NCBI GenBank assembly: GCA_934546685.1
Contig: CAKTEB010000011.1
Coordinates: 1-40,349, forward strand
Length of the DNA stretch: 40,349 nucleotides
Direction: 5' to 3'
From: an uncultured Oscillospiraceae bacterium
GTDB lineage: Bacteria; Bacillota; Clostridia; Oscillospirales; Oscillospiraceae
Below, one piece after another: positions 8,639 through 15,756 of this stretch. The notes below the pieces were generated by a model. That model was not told the origin of the DNA. It saw only the letters and a list, made by a program, of their open reading frames with translations, and ran no database searches. Within the stretch, counting starts at the first letter, position 1; the number at the start of each line of letters is the position of its first letter. The position numbers and the translations under genes were made by a program.

Positions 8639-8885
8639 AAGTCATGAAGATAAACGCTCGTTATGTGCATTATGACAGTGGACGCGAATCATGACTGCCG
8701 GTCTGAATGGAGCACAGGCGCCAGGAAAAACGCTGGTATGAGGCGGCACGAACGTATAGAACGACTGGTGAAATTCCATGAGTGGTATGCCCAGATTGGG
8801 ATTTTGTTTTGGATAGAGTAAAAATCCAAGGGGATTTCTAGGCATAAATACACAAAATGTCGCGTGCGGCTTGTGCAATTTTACA

Positions 8886-8914
8886 TTGCGGAGGATTTTA
8901 CTTTGTCCTAGTAT
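8886..8914 (+). promoter_or_regulatory. Candidate sigma-A promoter of the rnf operon
   Basis: TTGCGG (8886-8891), 17-bp spacer, TAGTAT (8909-8914). This leaves a leader of about 35 bases carrying CTAGGAGGAATG before the rnfC start. Confidence 0.55.
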
Positions 8915-8954
8915 GAATTTAATCAAAGAGCCCTCTTTCTAGGAGGAATGTAAG

Positions 8955-10277
8955 ATGAAGCTCAAAACCTTACTCTGGCAGAGTCCCGGCACCCTGGTGC
9001 CCCACCACAAGGAGACCGCCAACCTCACCACGGAGCAGCTGCCCGTGCCGGAGAAGATCATTCTGCCCATGCGCCAGCATGTGGGCGCGGCCTGCGAGCC
9101 CTGCGTGAAAAAGGGGGATCAGGTCTTTGTGGGCACTCTGGTGGGCCGGGCACCCACGAAAATGAGCATGAATATCTATTCCAGCGTCTCCGGCAAGGTG
9201 ACCTCCGTGGAGCAGATCCTCTACAACGCCGGCGACAGCGACACAGTGGTGGTCATTGCCCCGGACGGTCTCCAGACCCGGGATCCGGAGATCCAACCAC
9301 CGGAGGTTTATGACCTGGAGAGCTTTGTGGAGGCTCTGGAGCATTCCGGCATCGTGGGCCTGGGCGGTGCGGGCTTCCCTACGGATGTGAAGGTGCGGCC
9401 CAAGAATTTAAGCGAGATCGACACCCTGCTCATCAACGGCGCGGAGTGCGAGCCCTATCTCACCACCGATAACCGGGAATTCCTGGAGTGCAGCGATACG
9501 GTGATCTCCGGAGTGGACGCGTGCCTTAACTACCTGGGCATTCCCCGGGCGAAGATCTGCATCGAGGACAACAAGCCCGAGGCCATTCGGCTCATGCAGC
9601 GGCTGTGTCAGCACGATGACCGGATCTCGGTGTGCGTGCTGGAATCCCGCTATCCCCAGGGGGCGCAGAATGTGCTCATCAAGAACGCCACAGGCCGGAC
9701 GGTGCCCCGAGGCGCCCGGCATACCAGCGTGGGCGTAATGATGCTGAACGTCACCACGGTCTCCACCATCGGAAAATTTCTGAAAACCGGCATGCCCCTG
9801 ACCCATAAGCGGCTGACTGTGGCCGGGGACGCTGTGGAGCATCCAAAGAATCTGGAGGTGCCCATCGGCACGCCCATTGAGGATGTGCTCAGCTACTGCG
9901 GCCTCCGGGAGGAGCCCCAGAAGATCATCGTGGGCGGCCCCATGATGGGCAGTGCCCAGATGGACACCCACTATCCCATTACCCGACAGAACAACGGCCT
10001 TCTGGCCTTTGGCAAGAAGTCCGCGGAGCCGGTACGCTCCAGCGCCTGTATCCGCTGCGGCCGGTGCGTCAACGCCTGCCCCATGGGCCTGAGCCCATTG
10101 GAGATCCGAAAGGCCTATTATGATCTGGACGCGGAGCGGCTGGACAGCCTCATGGCGGATCTGTGTATCGGCTGCGGCACCTGCTCCTATGTGTGTCCGG
10201 CCAAGCGGCCCCTGACCCAGAGCGTGACCCTGGCCAAGAGCTATCTAAAGCGCAGCAAACGAAGGGAGAAGGCTTGA
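8955..10277 (+). CDS. rnfC: Rnf complex subunit C (NADH dehydrogenase subunit)
   Basis: 440 residues. RnfC is the peripheral subunit that exchanges electrons with NAD(H) in the Rnf ferredoxin:NAD+ oxidoreductase on the cytoplasmic face. Seen: N-terminal lipoyl-like domain (about 1-100), a Gly-rich nucleotide/FMN loop GLGGAGFPTDVK (about 135-146), GGPMMGS, and two 4Fe-4S motifs, CIRCGRCVNACP and CIGCGTCSYVCP, in the C-terminal 80 residues. AGGAGG lies just before the start. First gene of the six-gene operon C-D-G-E-A-B; rnfD begins 1 base after its stop. Confidence 0.97.
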   Translation: MKLKTLLWQSPGTLVPHHKETANLTTEQLPVPEKIILPMRQHVGAACEPCVKKGDQVFVGTLVGRAPTKMSMNIYSSVSGKVTSVEQILYNAGDSDTVVVIAPDGLQTRDPEIQPPEVYDLESFVEALEHSGIVGLGGAGFPTDVKVRPKNLSEIDTLLINGAECEPYLTTDNREFLECSDTVISGVDACLNYLGIPRAKICIEDNKPEAIRLMQRLCQHDDRISVCVLESRYPQGAQNVLIKNATGRTVPRGARHTSVGVMMLNVTTVSTIGKFLKTGMPLTHKRLTVAGDAVEHPKNLEVPIGTPIEDVLSYCGLREEPQKIIVGGPMMGSAQMDTHYPITRQNNGLLAFGKKSAEPVRSSACIRCGRCVNACPMGLSPLEIRKAYYDLDAERLDSLMADLCIGCGTCSYVCPAKRPLTQSVTLAKSYLKRSKRREKA

Positions 10278-10278
10278 T

Positions 10279-11205
10279 ATGATCGTGCATTCCAGCTTTT
10301 TAAGCGTGTCGCCGGTGCCCCATATCCATGCCCCGGTGACCACCCAGAAGATCATGGGCAACGTGATCCTGGCCCTGCTCCCGGCCCTGATCGCCTCCAC
10401 GGTGATCTTCGGGCTCAGAAGCCTCCTGGTGGTGGCGGTGACCGTGGCGGCCTCAGTGCTCTGCGAATATCTCTGGTGCCGTCTGCGGAAGCAGCCTCAG
10501 ACCATTTCCGACCTGTCGGCGGTGGTGACGGGCCTGCTGCTGGCCTTTAACCTGCCGCCTACAGTGCCGCTATATCTGCCGGTGATCGGGTCTATTGCGG
10601 CGGTGATCGTCACCAAGGAGTTCTTCGGCGGTATCGGCTGCAACTTCGCCAATCCGGCCATTGTGGGGCGCATTACCCTGGCGGTGTCCTTCCCGGCGCT
10701 GATGACCAGCTACAGCTACCCGGCAAACGGCTGTGACGCCTTGTCCGCGGCAACGCCCTTGGCGGTAAAGACGCAGAGTCTGCCTCTTACCACGCTGCTT
10801 TTGGGCAATCACGGCGGCGTCATCGGGGAGACCTGCGCCCTGGCGCTGCTGCTGGGGCTGGTGTGGCTGCTGGTGACCCAGGTCATCGAGATCACCATTC
10901 CGGCGGTGTATATTGGATCGGTGGCGGTGCTGTCCTGGATCGCGGGGCAGGATCCCCTTCAGGCGGTGCTGTCCGGGGGACTGCTGCTGGGGGCCATCTT
11001 TATGGCTACGGATTACACCACCTCCCCCTTCACCCGGCAGGGCAAGGTGATCTTTGCCCTGGGCCTGGGGATCATCACGTTTCTGATCCGGCAGTTCGGC
11101 AATATGAACGAGGGCGTCAGCTACGCCATCCTGCTGATGAATCTGACGGTGCCCTATATCAACCGGGCCACCCGGAAAACACCCCTGGGAGGCGGCAAAG
11201 CATGA
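10279..11205 (+). CDS. rnfD: Rnf complex subunit D (flavinylated membrane subunit)
   Basis: 308 residues with 8-10 hydrophobic segments. RnfD is an integral membrane subunit of the ion-pumping Rnf complex, homologous to NqrB. The covalent FMN site is visible as SAATPLAVKT with Thr159 the expected flavin-linked residue. Near the N-terminus SPVPHIHAP is a typical RnfD start, and EFFGGIGCNFANPAIVGR is the conserved loop. It starts 1 base after rnfC and its stop overlaps the rnfG start as ATGA, so the genes are translationally coupled. Confidence 0.96.
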   Translation: MIVHSSFLSVSPVPHIHAPVTTQKIMGNVILALLPALIASTVIFGLRSLLVVAVTVAASVLCEYLWCRLRKQPQTISDLSAVVTGLLLAFNLPPTVPLYLPVIGSIAAVIVTKEFFGGIGCNFANPAIVGRITLAVSFPALMTSYSYPANGCDALSAATPLAVKTQSLPLTTLLLGNHGGVIGETCALALLLGLVWLLVTQVIEITIPAVYIGSVAVLSWIAGQDPLQAVLSGGLLLGAIFMATDYTTSPFTRQGKVIFALGLGIITFLIRQFGNMNEGVSYAILLMNLTVPYINRATRKTPLGGGKA

Positions 11206-11741
11206 AAGCAATGAAACGCTCTATTCGTCCCACGGTGATCCTGGCGATGATCTGCCTGATCGCCACGGTGATCTTAGCGGGGCTGAACCGACTGACTACC
11301 CCGGTGATCGCGGCCAACGAGACAGAGACTGCCAATGCGGTCTATCGGGCGCTGCTGCCGGAGGCGGACAGCTTCACGGCGCTGGCCTGCGGCATTGATG
11401 GAGTCACGGCAGTGATGGAGGCGGACAACGGCGCGGGCTATGTCATTACGGCACAGTCCCGGGGCTACGGCGGCCAGGTTCCCGCGGCAGTGGCCTTCTC
11501 GAAGGACGGCGCCATTTTGGGCGTCACTATGATGGAAAACAGCGAGACCCCAGGCCTTGGTCAGAAGGTCACGGAGGAGGCCTTTTCGGGCCAGTTTGCC
11601 GGGAGAGCCGCCGAGGCCTTTGCCATTGAAGACATCGACGCGGTGACCGGAGCCACCATCTCCTCCAAGGCGGCGGTGGCGGCCATCAATCTGGCGATAC
11701 AGGCATATGACGAGATCGGAGGGAACGGCAATGGGCAATAA
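11202..11741 (+). CDS. rnfG: Rnf complex subunit G (flavinylated, single-pass)
   Basis: 179 residues: one N-terminal membrane anchor (about 11-30) and an extracytoplasmic FMN-binding domain. DAVTGATISS (Thr152) is the S/TGAT site where ApbE-type enzymes attach FMN by a phosphoester bond; ETPGLGQK precedes it as in the family. The start at 11202 is chosen because GGAGG lies 9 bases upstream and the ATG overlaps the rnfD stop. The end overlaps rnfE by 11 bases. An ApbE flavin transferase would be needed and is not in this window. Confidence 0.96.
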   Translation: MKAMKRSIRPTVILAMICLIATVILAGLNRLTTPVIAANETETANAVYRALLPEADSFTALACGIDGVTAVMEADNGAGYVITAQSRGYGGQVPAAVAFSKDGAILGVTMMENSETPGLGQKVTEEAFSGQFAGRAAEAFAIEDIDAVTGATISSKAAVAAINLAIQAYDEIGGNGNGQ

Positions 11742-12399
11742 GCTGAGCATTGTCTGGAACGGCATTTTTAAGGAAAATCCTGCCCTGCGGCTGGTGCTGG
11801 GCACCTGCCCCACACTGGCGGTGACTACCTTGGCCATGAACGGCCTGGGCATGGGCCTGGCGGCTACCTTTGTGCTGATCTGCTCCGGCATGGCCGTCTC
11901 GGCCCTGCGGCATGTGATCCCGGAGCAGGTGCGGCTGCCCGCCTATATCACGATCATCGCGGCCTTTGTAACGGCGCTGATGATGCTGGTCAAGGCCTAC
12001 CTTCCGGCCCTCAATACGGCCCTGGGCGTGTATCTGCCCCTGATCGTGGTGAACTGCATCATCCTGGGCCGGGCGGAGATGTTTGCCTCCAAGCACGGGG
12101 TGCTGGATTCGGCCCTGGACGGACTGGGGATGGGACTGGGCTTCACCCTGACCCTGGTGCTCATGGGGGCCATTCGGGAGATCCTAGGCAGCGGCACCCT
12201 GTTCGGCCTGGATCTTCACATCCCCATGGAGCCCATGATCGTATTCATCACCCCGCCGGGGGGCTTTCTGGTGTTTGGTCTTCTCATGGGCGGTGCGGTG
12301 CTGATGGAAAATCGGAAGGGCCTGAGCATTCAGCGGTCCGCTGGCTGTGAGAACTGCCCTTCCAAGGAGGCCTGCGGGGGAAAGGAGTGTGACGGGTGA
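11731..12399 (+). CDS. rnfE: Rnf complex subunit E with a Cys-rich C-terminal tail
   Basis: 222 residues, about six membrane helices, homologous to NqrD. RnfE pairs with RnfA in the membrane to carry electrons through a buried 2Fe-2S centre; the conserved Cys in VLGTCPTLAV and VVNCIILGR are present. The start at 11731 (MGNKLS) follows GGAGGG by 7 bases and overlaps rnfG by 11 bases. The last 20 residues hold four cysteines, Cys206, 209, 215 and 220 (CxxC-x5-C-x4-C), a small possible Fe-S or zinc site beyond the core fold. I cannot say how widespread this tail is among clostridial RnfE proteins. Confidence 0.95.
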   Translation: MGNKLSIVWNGIFKENPALRLVLGTCPTLAVTTLAMNGLGMGLAATFVLICSGMAVSALRHVIPEQVRLPAYITIIAAFVTALMMLVKAYLPALNTALGVYLPLIVVNCIILGRAEMFASKHGVLDSALDGLGMGLGFTLTLVLMGAIREILGSGTLFGLDLHIPMEPMIVFITPPGGFLVFGLLMGGAVLMENRKGLSIQRSAGCENCPSKEACGGKECDG

Positions 12400-12992
12400 T
12401 GGCGGCAAAATTGGCGGCGATCTTCTTCAGCATGATCTTGGCAAACAACTACGTGCTGGTAAAGTTTCTGGGCATCTGCTCCTTTTTGGGCGTCAGCAAG
12501 CGGCTGAGCCCGGCGGTGGGCATGAGCCTGGCTGTGACCGTGGTGATGGTGCTGGCTACTCTGGTGACCTGGCCTCTGCAGCAGCTATTAAATCGGCTCG
12601 ACCTGGTGTATCTCCAGACCATCGTGTTCATCCTGGTCATTGCGATTCTGGTGCAGCTGCTGGAGATGTTCCTGCGGAAGTTCATTCCGCCTCTCTATGT
12701 GGCCCTGGGCGTGTACCTGCCCCTGATTACCACCAACTGCGCAGTGCTGGGCGTGACCATTCTCAACGTGGAGGAGGGCTACAGCTATTTAGAGTCCATC
12801 GTCTGCGCTGCGGGAGCGGGCCTGGGCTTCCTGCTGGCCATGGTGCTGTTTTCCGGTGTCCGGAGCCGGGTGGAGGAGGCGCATCCTCCCAAATGCCTGG
12901 AGGGACTGCCCATTACCCTGATCGCGGCGGCCATTGTTTCCCTGAGTTTCACAGGCTTCGGCGGCCTGGTGGAGCACATGTTTGGGGTATAA
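12399..12992 (+). CDS. rnfA: Rnf complex subunit A
   Basis: 197 residues, six predicted membrane helices, homologous to NqrE and the partner of RnfE in the ion-translocating core. Conserved features: NNYVLVKFLGICSFLGVS near the N-terminus and LPLITTNCAVLGV in the middle, each with the Cys expected to ligate the intramembrane Fe-S centre. The ATG at 12399 overlaps the rnfE stop by one base; the GTG at 12396 is equally possible, since AAAGGAG is 8 bases before GTG and 11 before ATG. Fifth gene of the operon. Confidence 0.95.
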   Translation: MAAKLAAIFFSMILANNYVLVKFLGICSFLGVSKRLSPAVGMSLAVTVVMVLATLVTWPLQQLLNRLDLVYLQTIVFILVIAILVQLLEMFLRKFIPPLYVALGVYLPLITTNCAVLGVTILNVEEGYSYLESIVCAAGAGLGFLLAMVLFSGVRSRVEEAHPPKCLEGLPITLIAAAIVSLSFTGFGGLVEHMFGV

Positions 12993-13005
12993 GGAGGGCG
13001 GAAGC

Positions 13006-13821
13006 ATGAAAGAGATCCTGTTTGCGGCCCTGGTGGTCTGCGCCATCGGTATTTTAGGCGGCGCGCTGCTGACCGTGGCCTCCAAAGTCTTTGCGGTGAC
13101 AGAAAACCAGAAGGCCAAGGAGGTAGAGCTGGCGCTGCCCGGAGCCAACTGCGGCGCCTGCGGCTTTGCGGGATGCAGCGACTATGCCCGGGCCGTGGCC
13201 GGGGGCGCGCCGGTGAACCAGTGCATGGCCGGCGGCGCGGCGGTGGCGGAAAAGCTGGCGGCGATCATGGGCGTAGAGGCCGGAGAGTCCACGGCATACA
13301 AGGCCATGATCGCCTGTCGGGGCGACGAGAGCTGCACGAAAAAGCGCTTTGACTACCAGGGCATCCCCTCCTGTCAGGCCTGCAATGTGCTCTATAACGG
13401 ACATTCCTCCTGCCCCTACGGCTGCCTGGGCTTTGGAGACTGTGCCAAGGCCTGTAAGTTCGGGGCCATTCAAGTGGTCAACGGTCTTGCTAAGATCGAT
13501 CCGGAGAAGTGTACCGGCTGCGGAGCCTGTAAGGCGGCCTGCCCCAAGCGCATCATCTTCCTCTATGCCTATCAGGAGCGGCCCAAGCCCATCGTTATGT
13601 GCTCCAACCACAAGAAGGGCGCGGATACCCGCCGGGAGTGCACCGCGGGCTGTATCGGCTGCGGGAAATGCGTCCGGGACTGCCCGGTGGGGGCCATGAC
13701 TGTCCGAGGCAACGTGGCCCGGGTAGACTACACCAAATGTGTGGGCTGCGGCAAATGCGCAGCCTCCTGCCCGGTGGGAGCTATCAAAATTCCGGAGAAA
13801 TACAAAAAGTCGGCGACGTAA
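13006..13821 (+). CDS. rnfB: Rnf complex subunit B (ferredoxin-type, polyferredoxin)
   Basis: 271 residues: N-terminal membrane anchor (about 5-25), then NCGACGFAGC cluster motif, a Cys-rich middle with CPYGCLGFGDCAKAC, then three ferredoxin motifs CTGCGACKAACP, CIGCGKCVRDCP and CVGCGKCAASCP. RnfB is the entry point of electrons from reduced ferredoxin. The start at 13006 follows AAGGAGG by 8 bases; a longer in-frame reading from 12982 lacks a ribosome site. Last gene of the operon, followed by a strong terminator. Confidence 0.97.
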   Translation: MKEILFAALVVCAIGILGGALLTVASKVFAVTENQKAKEVELALPGANCGACGFAGCSDYARAVAGGAPVNQCMAGGAAVAEKLAAIMGVEAGESTAYKAMIACRGDESCTKKRFDYQGIPSCQACNVLYNGHSSCPYGCLGFGDCAKACKFGAIQVVNGLAKIDPEKCTGCGACKAACPKRIIFLYAYQERPKPIVMCSNHKKGADTRRECTAGCIGCGKCVRDCPVGAMTVRGNVARVDYTKCVGCGKCAASCPVGAIKIPEKYKKSAT

Positions 13822-13828
13822 TAGAGCT

Positions 13829-13866
13829 GCCGCCCACTGCGAATGGTGCAGCGGGCGGCAATTTTT
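13829..13866 (+). terminator. Terminator of the rnf operon
   Basis: Stem GCCGCCC (13829-13835) with GGGCGGC (13853-13859), extended by CTGC/GCAG across one A/C mismatch, then a T-run. It starts 8 bases after the rnfB stop. Confidence 0.85.
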
Positions 13867-13919
13867 CGGCTTCGGCGGGAAAATTTTTCCGGAGAAACGG
13901 CAAAATTTTCATGTTTCTC

Positions 13920-13950
13920 TTGACATGGCCCCTGGGGCCAAGGGTAAAAT
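13920..13950 (+). promoter_or_regulatory. MerR-type promoter with dyad operator in a 19-bp spacer
   Basis: TTGACA (13920-13925) and TAAAAT (13945-13950) are 19 bp apart. The spacer carries a perfect 7-bp inverted repeat around one base, TGGCCCC-T-GGGGCCA (13926-13940). Over-long spacers with a central dyad are the hallmark of promoters twisted open by MerR-family dimers. It drives the two MerR-type genes that follow, so autoregulation is expected. AT-rich near-palindromes at 13878-13912 lie just upstream and may act as an UP element. Confidence 0.8.
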
Positions 13951-13975
13951 GGAGCAAAAGAAGGGAGGAAGTGCC

Positions 13976-14200
13976 ATGAAGCTCAAGGAAGTCTGCGAGG
14001 CAACAGGACTCACCCGGAAGACCATCCGGCTCTATGAGGAAAAGGGCCTGCTGGTGCCGAAGAAAGAATCCCGCAATGGCCGGGAATACCGGGAGTATTC
14101 GGAGGAGGACGTGAAGACCCTACGGGAGATCGCTACCCTGCGCCGGGCCTGGTTCACCATGGAGGAGATAGCACGGATGCAGCGGGATCCGGCGGCCATC
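13976..14200 (+). repeat. Direct repeat, copy 1 of 2 (5' end of the MerR genes; copy 2 at 14810-15034)
   Basis: The first 225 bases of the two MerR-type genes differ at only 7 positions, with a 122-base identical run (14036-14157 and 14870-14991) that includes third codon positions. Downstream the genes diverge strongly. This suggests recent duplication or gene conversion limited to the DNA-binding half. Confidence 0.9.
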
Positions 14201-14785
14201 AGGGAGATCTTTCCCCAATATCTACAGTGGCTGGAGAACCAGAAGGAGACGCTGGAGCAGCTCTTATCTGCCGCCCGGGCGATCCAGCCGGGAACGGTGC
14301 GGAATATAGGGGAGCTGTCCCAGCGCATGCGGACCGCAGACCAGATGCCCCTTCCGGCCATGGACATTCAGCCCCACTTCCGTTACCTAGATGCCCAGGA
14401 GCGGAGACCGCCCAAGGTGTCTCTCCAGGACACCATGCTACTGATGGATGGAAAGCCTCTGCTTTGGCCCTGGGTCTACAAGACCCGGAGCCAGACGATG
14501 CTGGATGAGACAAGAAAGCTGGAGAATGAGACACAGCCCGTCAAGGAGCGGGAGCACAAGCGGGATCCCCTTTGGCTGCGAGTGGTACAGGTGCCCATTA
14601 CCGCCGTGACATTCTGCTCCTTCGGGGTGGCGTGTCTGTATGCCATGGGACTGCGGTTCTTCTGGCAGGCGTGGCTGGTATTCGCTGTCAGCGGCGGCTT
14701 GTGGGCGCTGATTGCCCGGTGGCGCTACCGGCGGGAGCGGGAAGAATGGATCCGGCGCATGGGCTGGGATCGGGAGGAACGGTAG
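13976..14785 (+). CDS. Membrane-anchored MerR-family transcriptional regulator (copy 1)
   Basis: 269 residues. Residues 1-70 are a MerR winged helix-turn-helix (LKEVCEATGLTRKTIRLYEEKGLL, then REYREYSEEDV); residues about 75-110 form the usual dimer coiled coil (LQWLENQKETLEQLLSAARAI). Instead of a ligand pocket it continues into a charged linker and two membrane helices (about 203-226 and 230-246) with a basic cytoplasmic tail, so the protein should be held at the membrane with its DNA-binding end inside. The start at 13976 has GGGAGG 7 bases upstream; a longer frame-open reading from 13739 crosses the terminator and promoter and is rejected. It is followed 24 bases later by a paralogue. The signal sensed is unknown. 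Confidence 0.85.
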   Translation: MKLKEVCEATGLTRKTIRLYEEKGLLVPKKESRNGREYREYSEEDVKTLREIATLRRAWFTMEEIARMQRDPAAIREIFPQYLQWLENQKETLEQLLSAARAIQPGTVRNIGELSQRMRTADQMPLPAMDIQPHFRYLDAQERRPPKVSLQDTMLLMDGKPLLWPWVYKTRSQTMLDETRKLENETQPVKEREHKRDPLWLRVVQVPITAVTFCSFGVACLYAMGLRFFWQAWLVFAVSGGLWALIARWRYRREREEWIRRMGWDREER

Positions 14786-14809
14786 CAATTTTGGAGAGGG
14801 GAGAGGAGT

Positions 14810-15709
14810 ATGAAGCTCAAGGAAGTCTGCGAGGCAACAGGGCTCACCCGGAAGACCATCCGGCTTTACGAGGAAAAGGGCCTGCTGGTGCCGAAGAAAG
14901 AATCCCGCAATGGCCGGGAATACCGGGAGTATTCGGAGGAGGACGTGAAGACCCTACGGGAGATCGCTACCCTGCGCCGGGCCTGGTTCACTATGGACGA
15001 AATAGCCCGGATGCAGCGGGATCCGGCGGCCATCGGGGAAATCCTGCCGCAGTATCTCCAGTGGCTGGAGAGTCAGAAGGAGGTCTTGGAACAGCTCTTG
15101 TCCGCGGCCCGGGCCATTGAGCCGGAGACCATCCAAAGTATGGAGGAGCTGTCGGAACAGCTGCGGGAGGCGGAGGCCATGCCACTGCCCCCAACGGATA
15201 TCGAGCCGAAGTTCCAGTATCTCGACGCTCTGGAGCAGAGGCCAGCGAAGGTGGAGCCGGAGTGGCGGGAGCCACTGCCGGGGGGCATGGAGGACAGCCG
15301 CATTTATCGGCAGTTCGTGGCGGCCAATTCCAAGGACAGGACGGATGACTTGGGCGTGGCCTTTGGTCAGCTCCGGGACGCAATGACTACGGAACGGGAG
15401 AGCAACCCGGTGGTGGGAAAGCAGGAGATGCCCAAGAAACTCCGGCGGGTGGAGAAAATCGGAGAGATTCTGCTGGCCCTGGGAGCCGCCTGGACGGCGC
15501 TCTATACGCTTTATCTGATTATGTCCGGCGGCGGGAACGGCGACGGCCCGGTGTTCCCGCTGCCCTTTTCCGCAGGAATCTGTTTGATGATTCTGGGGGC
15601 CGCGGCCATGGGCACGGCAAAGGGCATTGCGGCCTATCAGGAGCGCCAAGCCTGGATCCAGCGGATGCGGGAGCAGGACGAGGAAAAACAGCGAAAGAAG
15701 AATCCATAA
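14810..15709 (+). CDS. Membrane-anchored MerR-family transcriptional regulator (copy 2)
   Basis: 299 residues. The N-terminal winged helix and dimer helix are almost identical to the preceding gene through residue 75 and still similar to about residue 150 (PLPPTDIEPKFQYLDALEQRP versus PLPAMDIQPHFRYLDAQERRP). The rest differs: an acidic linker, then two membrane helices (about 217-239 and 251-272) separated by a Gly-rich loop, and a basic tail. The DNA target should be the same dyad as for copy 1, with possible heterodimers. GGAGAGGAGT precedes the start. It has no promoter of its own within the 24-base gap, so it is co-transcribed. Signal and targets beyond autoregulation are unknown; the adjacent rnf operon and MATE gene are candidates only by position. 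Confidence 0.85.
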   Translation: MKLKEVCEATGLTRKTIRLYEEKGLLVPKKESRNGREYREYSEEDVKTLREIATLRRAWFTMDEIARMQRDPAAIGEILPQYLQWLESQKEVLEQLLSAARAIEPETIQSMEELSEQLREAEAMPLPPTDIEPKFQYLDALEQRPAKVEPEWREPLPGGMEDSRIYRQFVAANSKDRTDDLGVAFGQLRDAMTTERESNPVVGKQEMPKKLRRVEKIGEILLALGAAWTALYTLYLIMSGGGNGDGPVFPLPFSAGICLMILGAAAMGTAKGIAAYQERQAWIQRMREQDEEKQRKKNP

Positions 15710-15710
15710 T

Positions 15711-15755
15711 AAAAATGTGGCTGCCCCGGCGAAAATCGGAGCAGCCATATTTGTG
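15711..15755. terminator. Bidirectional terminator between MerR pair and MATE gene
   Basis: Stem TGGCTGC (15718-15724) with GCAGCCA (15741-15747), extended inward by partial pairing, flanked by A-run and T-run on either side. It lies between convergent genes. Confidence 0.75.
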
Positions 15756-15756
15756 C

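Larger units (their letters stand above)
8486..8954. other. 469-base divergent intergenic region between aldehyde dehydrogenase and rnf operons
   Basis: Holds a minus-strand TATAAT at 8605-8610 for the dehydrogenase operon and a plus-strand rnf promoter at 8886-8914. At 8799-8838 GGATTTT, AAAATCC and GGATTT segments could form two mutually exclusive hairpins, but they lie upstream of the proposed rnf start. CACAA (8850s) and TTGTG (8870s) form a widely spaced inverted pair that does not fit a Rex site. No convincing gene is seen. Confidence 0.6.

Noticed and set aside
8850..8875. Possible Rex redox-repressor site (CACAA...TTGTG) before rnf
   Set aside because: Arms face the wrong way and the spacing is far from the TTGTGA-N6-TCACAA pattern.
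8642..8926. 94-codon minus-strand frame in the dehydrogenase/rnf intergenic region
   Set aside because: Starts at TTG, no recognisable domain, covers the likely promoters of both flanking operons.
10863..11201. N-terminal extension of RnfG
   Set aside because: Lies inside rnfD in another frame; the true start at 11202 matches family length.
13739..13975. N-terminal extension of the first MerR-type protein
   Set aside because: Would run through the rnf terminator and the MerR promoter; ATG 13976 has a good ribosome site and matches the paralogue's start.
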